Source of the DNA: JAUYQR01 sp031415015
Lineage (GTDB): Bacteria; Pseudomonadota; Alphaproteobacteria; Rhodobacterales; Rhodobacteraceae
Length of the DNA: 64,000 nucleotides
Direction: 5' to 3'
Assembly: GCA_031415015.1 (NCBI GenBank)
Contig: JANOQT010000014.1
Coordinates: 1-64,000, forward strand
Below are positions 31,553-41,076 of this stretch, in pieces. The notes under the pieces are model-generated. The model searched no databases. It worked only from the letters and a program-made list of their open reading frames with translations, and was not told the origin of the DNA. The position numbers and the translations under genes were made by a program. Numbering within the stretch: position 1 is the stretch's first letter; each line of letters opens with the position of its first letter.

Positions 31553-32992
31553 TCAGGTTGGAAATTCGGCGATGGCCAGACGGGCCGCGCCGGGTTTCTG
31601 AGTGGTGTCGATGGCCCGGACCCGAACCAACGGGCCAAGGGCGATCAGGCTGGCAAAGAGCAGGACGATTTCAATCTGGTAGACGATGGAATAGGCGGAC
31701 GAGGCCTCCGTCAGCCCCGGTCCAAGGCTGCCCGTTGCGATCAGGTGGCCAATGCCATCGCGCAGGAAGCCGCCGACAAAGATTGCAAGGCCCGCCGCTG
31801 TGGCCTGTGCTGCACCCCAGGCGCCAAGTGCCAGACCGCTGCCAAGGCCGGAGCGTTCTGGCAGCGCCATCGCTGCCGCCAGCGTCGAGACGGCGAACAG
31901 CCCGACCCCAAGGCCGATGGCCGTGGCCCCGGCATAAAACAGCAGCACCGATCCGGTCATCCCGGCAAACAGCACCGCAGTGAAGGCTGCGATGCCCACC
32001 AGAATGCCGCGGGCGGCCATGCGCAGTTCGTCATGCCCCGTGCTCATCCAGCGTCCCGCCATAATGAAGCCGGCCAGCGCGCCCAAGGCGTTTGCCGCGG
32101 TCAGCCAGGTGGTGGCCCCGACCGACAAGCCCAGGATTTCGCCGCCGTAAGGTTCCAGAAGCACATCCTGCATCTGAAAGCCCATCGTGCCGATGGCCAC
32201 CAGGAACAGCAGCCGCCCGGCATCATTGCGGTTGATGAAATCGCGCCAGGATTCAAGGAACACCGGCGGCACCTCGGCCATTTCGGCGGCGGTCATCGGC
32301 CTGACCTTTTCCTGCTGCCACAGCGCAATCAGGTTCAGCACCATGGTCATCACCGCGCAGCCCTGCACCACCCGGATCAGCAGGATCTGGTCGAAATCGC
32401 GCAGCAGCCAGCCGATCACAACCGAAGATACCGCCATGCCCAGCAGGAACATCACATAGAGCAGCGCCACGACCTTGGACCGCGTCTCAGCGGTTGCGCG
32501 GTCACAGGCCAGTGCCAGACCGGCGGTCTGGGTCATGTGCAGCCCGATCCCGGTCATCAGAAAGGCAATCCCGGCCAATGCCTTACCTGCCCACTCCGGC
32601 CCGTGGATCTGATCGCCCGACAGCACGATCAGCGCGAATGGCATGATCGCCAGCCCGCCCATCTGCCACAGCGACCCGAACCACAGGTAGGGAATGCGCT
32701 TCCACCCGATATGCGAGCGGTGGTGGTCGCTGCGATGGCCCAGCATGGCGCGGAACGGGGCTGACAGCACCGGCAGGGCGATCATGCAGGCCACGACGGC
32801 GGCAGGCACCGACAGTTCCACAATCATCACCCGGTTCAGCGTGCCCAGCAGCAGCACGGTGGCCATGCCGACCGACACCTGAAACAGCGACAGGCGCAGA
32901 AGCTGGCGCAGCGGCAGACCTTCGGACGCTGCGTCCATGAACGGCAGCCAGTTGCCGGACAGTTGCTTGAGGTGCTTTTTGCGCAGGATCAC
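31553..32992 (-). CDS. lhaA: LhaA, light-harvesting 1 assembly protein (PucC-family)
   Basis: A 479-aa, twelve-helix PucC-family MFS-like membrane protein needed for light-harvesting 1 assembly, probably by handing bacteriochlorophyll to the nascent antenna. Typical parts are LFQVSVGMATVLLLGTLNR, WKRIPYLWFGSLWQMGG and DVLLEPYGGEILGLSVG. I chose GTG 32992 (VILRKKHLK) because GGAGG sits 7 bases upstream and it overlaps the bchM stop by four bases; an ATG six codons earlier is the alternative. Confidence 0.93.
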   Translation of the reverse strand: MILRKKHLKQLSGNWLPFMDAASEGLPLRQLLRLSLFQVSVGMATVLLLGTLNRVMIVELSVPAAVVACMIALPVLSAPFRAMLGHRSDHHRSHIGWKRIPYLWFGSLWQMGGLAIMPFALIVLSGDQIHGPEWAGKALAGIAFLMTGIGLHMTQTAGLALACDRATAETRSKVVALLYVMFLLGMAVSSVVIGWLLRDFDQILLIRVVQGCAVMTMVLNLIALWQQEKVRPMTAAEMAEVPPVFLESWRDFINRNDAGRLLFLVAIGTMGFQMQDVLLEPYGGEILGLSVGATTWLTAANALGALAGFIMAGRWMSTGHDELRMAARGILVGIAAFTAVLFAGMTGSVLLFYAGATAIGLGVGLFAVSTLAAAMALPERSGLGSGLALGAWGAAQATAAGLAIFVGGFLRDGIGHLIATGSLGPGLTEASSAYSIVYQIEIVLLFASLIALGPLVRVRAIDTTQKPGAARLAIAEFPT

Positions 32993-33654
32993 GGACGCAC
33001 CTCCATACATTCGGAGATGTAGAAGCCGCTGGTGACGCGGTCGACCTTCGCAAGGTTCGGCACGGCGCGCGACAGGGCGCTGAACGCCTGCGGGATCATG
33101 ACCGGAGAGCGGTCGGCGCGGGGGAACAGTTTGCCCATCCCGAAGAACGCCATCAGGAACGGCGTGCGCGGGGCGACGGTAAAGACAATGGCCTGCCCGG
33201 TGCGGCTGCCGATCTTGTGCAGGGCGGCGGCGATGTCGGGGGTGGAATAGTAGATCAGGCTGTCCATCGCCAGAACGTAATCGAACCGGCCATGCGCGGG
33301 GTCGGTCATGTCCCCGGCGGCAAAGGTGACGCGGGGGCGCAAGCCTTCGGCCAGCCGCGCCTCGGCGATGCCGATCAGTTGCGGAGAGATATCAACGGCC
33401 ACCACACTCGCCCCGCGCGCCGCCAGTTCGGCGGTCATCAGACCAGTGCCGCAACCCGCATCCAGCACCCGCGCGCCGCGCAGATCTTCGGGCAGGCGGG
33501 CCAGCATGACCGCGCGCATCCGGTCACGCCCCTGCCGCACCGTTTCACGGATCCGGCTGACGGGGGCGTCCGATGTCAGACGCTCCCACACTTTGGTGGC
33601 AGTGCGGTCGAAGTAATGCTCAACCCGGTCGCGCGTGGCGGAGTAGTCGGTCAT
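32989..33654 (-). CDS. bchM: Mg-protoporphyrin IX O-methyltransferase
   Basis: SAM-dependent methyltransferase (221 aa) that methylates the ring-C propionate of Mg-protoporphyrin IX, the step after BchHDI. The SAM-binding motif VLDAGCGTGLMTAELA is clear, followed by VVAVDISPQLI and DYVLAMDSLIYY. The C-terminus (FYISECMEVRP) matches BchM. It lies 2 bases after bchL and overlaps lhaA by four bases. Confidence 0.95.
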   Translation of the reverse strand: MTDYSATRDRVEHYFDRTATKVWERLTSDAPVSRIRETVRQGRDRMRAVMLARLPEDLRGARVLDAGCGTGLMTAELAARGASVVAVDISPQLIGIAEARLAEGLRPRVTFAAGDMTDPAHGRFDYVLAMDSLIYYSTPDIAAALHKIGSRTGQAIVFTVAPRTPFLMAFFGMGKLFPRADRSPVMIPQAFSALSRAVPNLAKVDRVTSGFYISECMEVRP

Positions 33655-33656
33655 GC

Positions 33657-34559
33657 TCAGTCAAACCCCAGCAGTTCGAAAATCTCGCGGTCGGGCAGCG
33701 GCGCGGGCGAGGTGCCTTCCCCCTCAACCGACCGCCACAGGATATCGGCCAGCCGCATGTATTCGGCGCGGGCCATCACGATGTCCTCGCTATCGTCCAT
33801 CTCGAACAGGGTCTTTTTCTTCAGGCGCGAGCGGCGGATGGCGTCGATGTCGGGCATATGCGCGATGCGGTTGAAACCGACACGCTCGCAGTAGCGGTCC
33901 ACTTCGTTGGTCTCGCGCGAGCGGTTGGCGACGCAGCCGGCAAGCCGCACCTTGTAATTGCCCGCCTTGGCCTGCACGGCGGCGATGATGCGGTTCATCG
34001 CGTAGATGCTGTCGAAATCGTTGGCGGTAACGATCACGGCGCGGTCGGCGTGTTGCAAGGGGGCGGCAAAACCGCCGCAGACCACATCGCCCAGCACGTC
34101 AAAGATCACCACATCGCTGTCTTCCAGCAGGTGGTGCTGCTTCAACAGCTTGACCGTCTGGCCCACCACATAACCGCCACAGCCGGTGCCCGCGGGCGGG
34201 CCACCCGCCTCGACACACATCACGCCGTTAAAGCCGGTGACGACGTAATCCTCGGGGCGCAACTCTTCCGAATGGAAATCAACGTCCTTCAGGATGTCGA
34301 TCACCGTCGGTTGCAACCGCCCGGTCAGGGTAAAGGTGCTGTCGTGCTTCGGATCGCATCCGATCTGCAACACCCGCTTGCCCATCATCGAAAACGCCGC
34401 CGACAGGTTCGACGAGGTGGTCGATTTGCCGATGCCGCCCTTGCCATAGACCGAAAAGACCTTGGCCGATCCGATTTTCAGCGCCTCGTCCTGATGCACC
34501 TGGACGGAGCCTTCGCCGTCCAGACCACGCAGGTTCGGTATTTCATCACGCGGGCTCAT
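33657..34559 (-). CDS. bchL: Light-independent protochlorophyllide reductase iron protein BchL
   Basis: ATP-dependent NifH-like reductase (300 aa) that supplies electrons to BchNB for reduction of protochlorophyllide in the dark. The P-loop VYGKGGIGKSTTS (about residues 37-49) and the two Cys that hold the shared [4Fe-4S] cluster (in GPPAGTGCGGYV and LGDVVCGGFA) are present, as is the DVDFHSEELRPEDYV segment. The start MSPRDEIPNLRGLDG is typical. A REP-like double hairpin separates it from bchH. Confidence 0.96.
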   Translation of the reverse strand: MSPRDEIPNLRGLDGEGSVQVHQDEALKIGSAKVFSVYGKGGIGKSTTSSNLSAAFSMMGKRVLQIGCDPKHDSTFTLTGRLQPTVIDILKDVDFHSEELRPEDYVVTGFNGVMCVEAGGPPAGTGCGGYVVGQTVKLLKQHHLLEDSDVVIFDVLGDVVCGGFAAPLQHADRAVIVTANDFDSIYAMNRIIAAVQAKAGNYKVRLAGCVANRSRETNEVDRYCERVGFNRIAHMPDIDAIRRSRLKKKTLFEMDDSEDIVMARAEYMRLADILWRSVEGEGTSPAPLPDREIFELLGFD

Positions 34560-34585
34560 GGTGTCGTCCTTTTCTTGGTAACTTT

Positions 34586-34654
34586 CATCCCGGCGAAGGC
34601 CGGGACCCAGTTGCGCGTCTTATGAAGATGGGCCCCCGCCTGCGCGGGGATGAC
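34586..34654. repeat. REP-like double palindrome between bchH and bchL
   Basis: Two GC-rich hairpins face each other: CCCGGC-GAAG-GCCGGG (34589-34604) flanked by CATC, and CCCCGC-CTGC-GCGGGG (34634-34649) ending GATGAC. The composition (CATCCCGGCGAAGGCCGGG and CCCCGCCTGCGCGGGGATGAC, parts given) is that of the interspersed palindromic repeats scattered through alphaproteobacterial genomes between genes. It fills most of the 118-base bchH-bchL gap. Inside an operon such an element can affect mRNA stability between upstream bchH and downstream bchL. Confidence 0.72.
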
Positions 34655-34677
34655 AATAGCGGTATGGAAGGTCCGGG

Positions 34678-37600
34678 TCATTCCGCCGCGATCCCTTCCA
34701 GTCTGTCTTCCAACTCGTCCGCCGCGCGTTGCAGGGCGGCCAGCGTCGCGGCATCGGGCTGCCAGTATTGACGGTCCGACGCTTCCAAAAGCCGCCCAGC
34801 CATCCGGCTGGAGGCTTCGGGGTTCAGATCAGCCAGACGGCGGCGCATCGCCTCGTCCAGCACAAAGGTTTCCGACAGGCGCTGATAGACCCAAGGGTCG
34901 ACATGGCCGGTGGTGGCTGACCAGCCCATGGTGTTGGTGACATGCGCCTCGATCTGGCGGACACCCTCTGCACCGTGGCGCAACAGGCCCTCGTAGAACT
35001 TCGGGTTCAGGCTGCGCGACCGGGTTTCCAGCGCGATCTGGTCTTTCAGGGTGCGGACCTGCCCGCCACCGCGCGTCTGATCGCCGATGTAGACGGGGGT
35101 ATCCACGCCACCCCGCGCCCGCTTCACCGCACGGGCGATGCCGCCCAGCGTGTCGAAGTAATGATCGACCGAGGTGACGCCAAGTTCGACGGATTCCAGG
35201 TTCTGGTAGGCCAGATCCACATCCTTCAGCGCCTTTTGCAGCAGCGCCGCGTTCTTGACCGATTTGCCGGTGCGGCCATAGGCAAAGGATTTGCGGGATT
35301 CGTAGGCGTCGGCCAGCTCATCCTCCTGCCCGAACGCGGAGGAGCCAACCAGCACGTTGACGTTCGACCCGTAGGCACCCTCGGCGTTGGAGAACACCCG
35401 CAGGGCGGCGGTTTCGATGTCGACGCCCATTTCTTCAGCGTAGGCCAGCGAATGCGCCCGGATGAAGTTCTGCGCGACCGGCTCATCGGCAGTGGCGGCT
35501 TTCCAGGCGGCTTCGGCCAGCATGCGGGTCTGCAGCGGCAAGAGGTCGCGGAAGATGCCGGACAGGGTCATCACCACGTCGATGCGCGGGCGGCCCAGTT
35601 CGGCCAGCGGGATCAGGTCGGCACCGCACAGGCGGCCATAATGGTCGAACCGCGGTTTCGCGCCGATCAGCGCCAAAGCCTGCGCAATTGGCCCGCCATC
35701 GGATTTGATGTTGTCGGAGCCCCACAGGACAAGGGCCACGGTGCGCGGCAGGCGGTCTGCAGCGTCCAGCAGGCGCTGCGCCTGTAGGGCACCGTCCTGC
35801 ATGGCAAAGGCTGTCGGCATGCGGAACGGGTCAAACGCGTGGATGTTGCGGCCCGTCGGCAGGATTTCCGGCGCGCGGATCAGGTCGCCGCCGGGGACCG
35901 GGGCGATGAAGCGGCCACCAAGGGCCCGCAGGATGCCGGCAATCTCGGGATCCTCCTGCAGCAGAAGGTCGGCCTTCGCCCGCACCGCTGCATCGTCGGG
36001 CATCAGCGCGATCATTGCGGCGCGGTGCTCGGCGGTCATCTTGCGGCCCACCACATGCAGCCCGTCGGTGATCAGCGCGCCTTCGGTTTCCAGCAGCTTG
36101 ATCCAAAGCTGGTCGGGGGCAAGGCCGCCCAGATCAACCGCCTTGGCCTGTTCGGCGATCAGGGCCGCCAGATCGTCGCGTTCCGGTGCATCGGGGGCGG
36201 CGACACGCCAGCGGGTGAGGGTGTCCTTGACGTCAGCCAGCCCCTTGTAAAGCCCGGACTGTGCCAGCGGCGGGGTCAGGTGGGTGACAGTCACCGCGTT
36301 CGACCGGCGCTTTGCAAGGGTCGCCTCGGACGGGTTGTTGGCGGCATAAAGGTAGACGTTCGGCAGATTGCCGATCAGCCGGTCGGGCCAGCACCCCTCG
36401 CCGACGCCGGCCTGCTTGCCGGGCATGAATTCCAAGGCACCGTGCATGCCGAAGTGCAGCAGGACGTCGGCCCCGAAATCCTCGCGCAGCCAGCGGTAGA
36501 AGGTGGTGAAGGCGTGGGTGGGGGCAAAGCCTTTGTCAAACAGCAGGCGCATCGGGTCGCCCTCATAGCCGAAGACGGGCTGCAGGCCGACGAAGATATT
36601 GCCGAACTGGTGGCCCAGCACGAACACGCCGCGTCCGTCAGTCTGGTGGCGGCCCGGGGCGGGGCCCCAGGCGGACTCGATCTCCTTCAGCCACGGCGTC
36701 TTTGCCACGATGTCGGCGGCGGACACGGTGGTGTGGACATTGGCGGGCTGGCCATAACGGGCGGCGTTGCCTTTCAGGACCATCTCGCGCAGCGCCTCGA
36801 CACTTTCCGGCGGGGTCAGGGCGTAGCCTTCGGCGGCCATGGCGTGCAGGGTGTTGTAAAGGCTTTCAAACACACCGAGGTAGGCAGCGGTTCCGGCGGC
36901 CCCGGCGTTTGGCGGAAAGCCGTAGAGCACGATGCCGACCTTGCGGGTGGCGACGTCCGAGCGGCGGAGCATGGCCAGCCGCAGGGTCTTGTCGGCCAGT
37001 GCGCCGATCCGTTCCGGGCAGGGGGCCATCGCGCGGGTTTCCAGCGATTGCGCAGTGGCGGCCTTGCACTGGTGGTGGCAGCCTTGGCAGCCGTCAACGC
37101 CGTGCCGCCCGGCATAGACGGTTGGGTTGGTGGCGCCGTCAATCTCGGGCAGGGCGATCAGCATGGTGGTTTCCACCGGGCCCAGACCGCCACCGGAGGC
37201 GCCCCATTGGCCCAGCGTCTGAAACTCCAGCGGGTGGGCGGCAATATAGGGCGCGTCCAGCGCCGCAAGTGCGTCGACCGCGGCGGGACTGTCGTTGTAG
37301 GCGGGACCACCGACAAGGCTGAATCCGGTCAGCGACACCATCGCGTCAATGCGGCCCTTGAAGTAGGCGTCAATCGCTGGGCGTCCGTCCAGACCCCCGG
37401 CAAAGGCAGGCAGGCAGGCGATGCCCCGCGCCTCGAACGCGGCGATCACGGCGTCGTAATGCGCGGTGTCGGCGGCAAGGATGTAGCTGCGCAGCATCAG
37501 CAGGCCGACGGTGGCTTTCACCTCGGCCGGGCGGGGCATGTCGGCGATATTGGTGGTGATCCGCGCCTTCAGCGCCGGGTGATACAGGCCGACATCGGGG

Positions 37601-38256
37601 TAATCGATGGGCGCTGCGGCCTTGACCGCCTGCCATTTGCGGTCAGCCGAATAGCGGCTGACCAGAAAGCGGATCATCGCCTCAAGGTTGTCATCCGACC
37701 CGCCCAGCCAGTATTGCATCGACAGAAACCAGGCGCGCATGTCCTGCGCCTTGCCGGGAATCCAGCGCAGGATTTTCGGCAGGCGACGCAACAGCGCCAT
37801 CTGTTTCTGGCCCGACGAGGCGGAAGGCTCTTTTGGCCCGCGCATCTTTTTCAGAAAGGCCATCGCGCCGCTGGCGGGCACCGACATATCCAGATCGCCC
37901 ATCCGGGTCAGCTTGACGATCTGCGGATCGGCGATGACGCCGACAAAGGCGTCCAGCTGCTCGCGCACCCGGTGCAGGTCGGGCAGGATGGCGGTGATGT
38001 GCTCTTCGATGAACAGCAGGTTCGCCACGATGATGTTGGCATCGGCCACGGCTGCTTTGGCACTGGCCAGCGCGGCCGGATTTTCCGCCCATTCGGCGGC
38101 GGCGTGCACCGACACTTCGATCCCCGGAAAGTCGCGGGCAAGGCGCGGGGCGATCCGTGCGGCGGGGCCTGCGGCATGGGCATCCAGCGTGATGATGACA
38201 AAGCGGTAGCCCGCCTTGACCTTCACGTCGTCCTGATGGAACCGGTCATCGCGCAT
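34678..38256 (-). CDS. bchH: Magnesium chelatase subunit H
   Basis: Catalytic, porphyrin-binding subunit (1192 aa) of magnesium chelatase, which with BchI and BchD inserts Mg into protoporphyrin IX, the branch point to bacteriochlorophyll. Length is normal. Recognised by YRFVIITLDAHAAGPAAR near the start, KVGIVLYGFPPNAGAAGTAAYLG in the middle (part), HFGMHGALEFMPGKQAG (porphyrin-binding His region) and NVNVLVGSSAFGQEDELADAY. I chose ATG 38256 (MRDDRFHQDDVKV); it overlaps the bchB end by 11 bases. Confidence 0.97.
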   Translation of the reverse strand: MRDDRFHQDDVKVKAGYRFVIITLDAHAAGPAARIAPRLARDFPGIEVSVHAAAEWAENPAALASAKAAVADANIIVANLLFIEEHITAILPDLHRVREQLDAFVGVIADPQIVKLTRMGDLDMSVPASGAMAFLKKMRGPKEPSASSGQKQMALLRRLPKILRWIPGKAQDMRAWFLSMQYWLGGSDDNLEAMIRFLVSRYSADRKWQAVKAAAPIDYPDVGLYHPALKARITTNIADMPRPAEVKATVGLLMLRSYILAADTAHYDAVIAAFEARGIACLPAFAGGLDGRPAIDAYFKGRIDAMVSLTGFSLVGGPAYNDSPAAVDALAALDAPYIAAHPLEFQTLGQWGASGGGLGPVETTMLIALPEIDGATNPTVYAGRHGVDGCQGCHHQCKAATAQSLETRAMAPCPERIGALADKTLRLAMLRRSDVATRKVGIVLYGFPPNAGAAGTAAYLGVFESLYNTLHAMAAEGYALTPPESVEALREMVLKGNAARYGQPANVHTTVSAADIVAKTPWLKEIESAWGPAPGRHQTDGRGVFVLGHQFGNIFVGLQPVFGYEGDPMRLLFDKGFAPTHAFTTFYRWLREDFGADVLLHFGMHGALEFMPGKQAGVGEGCWPDRLIGNLPNVYLYAANNPSEATLAKRRSNAVTVTHLTPPLAQSGLYKGLADVKDTLTRWRVAAPDAPERDDLAALIAEQAKAVDLGGLAPDQLWIKLLETEGALITDGLHVVGRKMTAEHRAAMIALMPDDAAVRAKADLLLQEDPEIAGILRALGGRFIAPVPGGDLIRAPEILPTGRNIHAFDPFRMPTAFAMQDGALQAQRLLDAADRLPRTVALVLWGSDNIKSDGGPIAQALALIGAKPRFDHYGRLCGADLIPLAELGRPRIDVVMTLSGIFRDLLPLQTRMLAEAAWKAATADEPVAQNFIRAHSLAYAEEMGVDIETAALRVFSNAEGAYGSNVNVLVGSSAFGQEDELADAYESRKSFAYGRTGKSVKNAALLQKALKDVDLAYQNLESVELGVTSVDHYFDTLGGIARAVKRARGGVDTPVYIGDQTRGGGQVRTLKDQIALETRSRSLNPKFYEGLLRHGAEGVRQIEAHVTNTMGWSATTGHVDPWVYQRLSETFVLDEAMRRRLADLNPEASSRMAGRLLEASDRQYWQPDAATLAALQRAADELEDRLEGIAAE

Positions 38257-39802
38257 AATGGGCCTTTGCCTCATAGAGGGTGTCGACAGAGATCGCGATG
38301 ATGCCCTTGCTGGCAGCATAGGTTTCGGTGTTGCGCTTGGCCTTGCCGCGCACGAAGAAGGGGATCTTCTTCAACTCGCGCTCGGCATCGGGCAGCCAGA
38401 GCAGGTCGCCCACAACGGCTTCATTCATCTTGGCCGAAATATCCCCGCCGGAGGCTTCCTCGGCATCAACCGGCGCTTCGGTCCGGGTGGTTGCCTTGGC
38501 CCCGTGGTGGCTGGCACCGGCCTCGTCGTGAAACTCGAAATCTTCGCGGAACATGGTCAGCAGGTGTTCTTCCAGACCCATCACCAGCGGATGAATCCAG
38601 GTGTCGAAGATCACGTTCGCGCCTTCGAACCCCATCTGGGGCGAGTAGCGGGCGGGGAAGTCCTGAACATGGACCGGAGCGCTGATCACAGCGCAGGGGA
38701 TGCCAAGGCGCTTGCCGATGTGACGTTCCATTTGCGTCCCGAGGATCAGTTCGGGCTGCAGGCGGGCGATGTCGGCCTCTACCTCCAGATAGTCGTCGGT
38801 GATCAGCGCCTCCAGCCCGTAAGGCTTGGCGGCGGTGCGCATCGGCCGGGCATATTCGCGGTTGTAGCAGCCCATGCCGACAACCTCGAAGCCGATCTCG
38901 GTGGCGGCGATGCGGGCGGCGGCCATCACGTGGGTGGCGTCGCCAAAGATGTAGACGCGCTTGCCGGTGAGGTAGGTAGAATCGACCGAGGCGGACCACC
39001 ATGGCAGGCGAAGGCCAGCTTCATCCACTTTTGCAGATATGCCGGTTATACCGCTGACTTCATGCAGGAAATCACGGGTGGCGCCGACGCCGAGCGGCAC
39101 CGATTTGGTGAAAGGCTGACCGCAGGTCTTTTCCAGCCAGCGCGCGGCGGCTTCGCCGGATTCGGGGTACAGCAGCACGTTGAAATGTGCCGCCCCCATG
39201 CGGGCGATGTCGGCAGGCGTCGCCCCCAAGGGCGCGCAGACGTTGACGGCGATGCCCATCAGGGACAGAAGTTTCGTCACCTCGGTCACGTCATCGCGGT
39301 GGCGGAACCCGAGGGCGGTGGCCCCCAGCAGATTGCAGGTGATACCTTCCGTGCGGGCCATCGGTTTGGCCAGGGCGCGGGTGATCTGCAGGAACGTCTC
39401 GTCCGCGCCGAAGTTTTCCTTGCGGCTGTAGGCGGGCAGGTCAAGGGCGATGACCGGGCAGGGCAGCCCCAGCGCGGACGCCAATCCACCGGGGTCGTCC
39501 TGGATCAGTTCGGCGGTGCACGAAGCCCCCACGATCATCGCTTGCGGTTTGAACCGGGCGTAAGCGTCGCGGGCGGCATCCTTGAACAGGTTGGCGGTGT
39601 CGGCCCCAAGGTCGCGGGCCTGGAACGTGGTGTAGGTGACCGGCGGGCGGTGGTTGCGCCGTTCGATCATGGTGAACAGCAGGTCGGCGTAAGTGTCGCC
39701 CTGCGGCGCGTGCAACACGTAGTGCAGCCCCTTCATGCCGGTCGCCACGCGCATCGCGCCGACGTGGGTGGGGCCTTCGTAGGTCCAGAGCGTCAGCTTC
39801 AT
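38246..39802 (-). CDS. bchB: Light-independent protochlorophyllide reductase subunit B
   Basis: NifK-like subunit (518 aa) of the dark-operative reductase that reduces ring D of protochlorophyllide. The start MKLTLWTYEGPTHVGAMRVA and the block MIVGASCTAELIQDDPGGLA (Cys ligand region) are typical, as is the C-terminal domain with GKAKRNTETYAASKGI. Start at ATG 39802, overlapping the bchN stop by four bases. Together with BchN and BchL it forms the complete enzyme, so the host can make bacteriochlorophyll without light. Confidence 0.96.
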   Translation of the reverse strand: MKLTLWTYEGPTHVGAMRVATGMKGLHYVLHAPQGDTYADLLFTMIERRNHRPPVTYTTFQARDLGADTANLFKDAARDAYARFKPQAMIVGASCTAELIQDDPGGLASALGLPCPVIALDLPAYSRKENFGADETFLQITRALAKPMARTEGITCNLLGATALGFRHRDDVTEVTKLLSLMGIAVNVCAPLGATPADIARMGAAHFNVLLYPESGEAAARWLEKTCGQPFTKSVPLGVGATRDFLHEVSGITGISAKVDEAGLRLPWWSASVDSTYLTGKRVYIFGDATHVMAAARIAATEIGFEVVGMGCYNREYARPMRTAAKPYGLEALITDDYLEVEADIARLQPELILGTQMERHIGKRLGIPCAVISAPVHVQDFPARYSPQMGFEGANVIFDTWIHPLVMGLEEHLLTMFREDFEFHDEAGASHHGAKATTRTEAPVDAEEASGGDISAKMNEAVVGDLLWLPDAERELKKIPFFVRGKAKRNTETYAASKGIIAISVDTLYEAKAHYAR

Positions 39803-41076
39803 TCGGCGGCCTCCCGCGTCAGCAATGCCTTGCGGCGCAGCGGGCGGGCAAACAGGGCGGCAAGGTCGCCGGCCTGTTCGTAGAAATGGACGGGCGTGAA
39901 GACCAGTTCGATCGCCCATTTGGTGGACAGGCCCTCCGCCTCCAGCGGGTTGGCAAGGCCGAGGCCGCAGACGGTCAGGTCGGGGCGGGCGGCGCGGACG
40001 CGGTCCAGTTGCAAGTCCACATCCTGCCCTTCGGAGATGGTCGGGCCTGCGGCGAGAAGGTCAAGATCCGGGCCGACGATGCCGGTCTGCAGATACGGGG
40101 TGCCGACCTCGACCGCCGTCATGCCGCATTCGCGGGTAAGGAAGCGGGCAAGGGGAATTTCCAGCTGGCTGTCGGGGAAGAAGAACACCGATTTGCCGGA
40201 CAGGGTTGTCGCGGCGGCAGCAATGGCCTTTTGAGCGCGGGCGCGCGGGGCGGCGGTGACCGCCTCGAAGTGGTCGCGGTCGATGCCGAATTCGTCGGCG
40301 ATGGTACGCAGCCACAGGGTGGTGCCTTCTTCGCCAAAGGGGAAGGCGGCGGGGATGTGCCGGGCGCCGCGCCGGGTGAGGGCGGCGTGGGTGTCACCAA
40401 GAAATGGCTGCACAAGGGCGAAGACGGTGTTCGCACCGACGCTTGGCAAGTCGGATGACCGGTGCGCGGGCAGGGTGCGCACGACGGGAATGCCAAGCGC
40501 CTTCAGAAGAGAAAGCGCCTGATCTTCGACCACATCCGGCAGCGCGCCCACGATCAGCAGTTCGCGCCGGTCGGTGGTGGGCAGCGAGGGGACCATGGCG
40601 GCAAGGCAGGCATCCTCGCCCTGGGTGAAGGTGGTCTCGATCCCCGAACCGGAGTAGTTGTAGAACCGCACATGCGGGGCGTGGCGTTCGTTCATCCGTT
40701 CTGCCGCGCGGGCCAGATCCAGCTTGATCACCTCGGACGGGCAGGAGCCGACAAGGAACAGCTGGCGGATATCTGGGCGGCGGGCCAAGAGGCGGGCCAC
40801 TTCGCGGTCAAGTTCGGCATTGGCATCGGCGAGGCCCGCCAGATCCTTTTCTTCGAGAATCGCGGTGCCGAAGCGGGGTTCGGCAAAGATCATCACCCCG
40901 GCGGCGGATTGCAGCAGGTGCGCACAGGTGCGCGAGCCTACGACAAGGAAGAACGCGTCCTGCATCTTGCGGTGCAGCCAGATGATCCCGGTCAGGCCGC
41001 AGAACACCTCGCGCTGGCCGCGTTGCTTGAGGACGGGGGTTTCGCGGCAGCCAGTTGCAGGAAGATCAAGGCTCAT
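39799..41076 (-). CDS. bchN: Light-independent protochlorophyllide reductase subunit N
   Basis: NifD-like subunit (425 aa) of the dark-operative protochlorophyllide reductase. Marks include QREVFCGLTGIIWLHRKMQD near the start with a cluster-binding Cys, VVGSRTCAHLLQSAAGVMIF with the second, and LFLVGSCPSEVIKLDLARA with the third. Start MSLDLPATGCRETP at ATG 41076, overlapping the bchF stop by four bases. Order bchF-bchN-bchB-bchH-bchL-bchM is the standard purple-bacterial one. Confidence 0.96.
   Translation of the reverse strand: MSLDLPATGCRETPVLKQRGQREVFCGLTGIIWLHRKMQDAFFLVVGSRTCAHLLQSAAGVMIFAEPRFGTAILEEKDLAGLADANAELDREVARLLARRPDIRQLFLVGSCPSEVIKLDLARAAERMNERHAPHVRFYNYSGSGIETTFTQGEDACLAAMVPSLPTTDRRELLIVGALPDVVEDQALSLLKALGIPVVRTLPAHRSSDLPSVGANTVFALVQPFLGDTHAALTRRGARHIPAAFPFGEEGTTLWLRTIADEFGIDRDHFEAVTAAPRARAQKAIAAAATTLSGKSVFFFPDSQLEIPLARFLTRECGMTAVEVGTPYLQTGIVGPDLDLLAAGPTISEGQDVDLQLDRVRAARPDLTVCGLGLANPLEAEGLSTKWAIELVFTPVHFYEQAGDLAALFARPLRRKALLTREAAE

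Noticed and set aside
35839..38301. 820-codon plus-strand frame opposite bchH
   Set aside because: Low-complexity Gly/Gln/His composition and complete overlap with the well-supported bchH.
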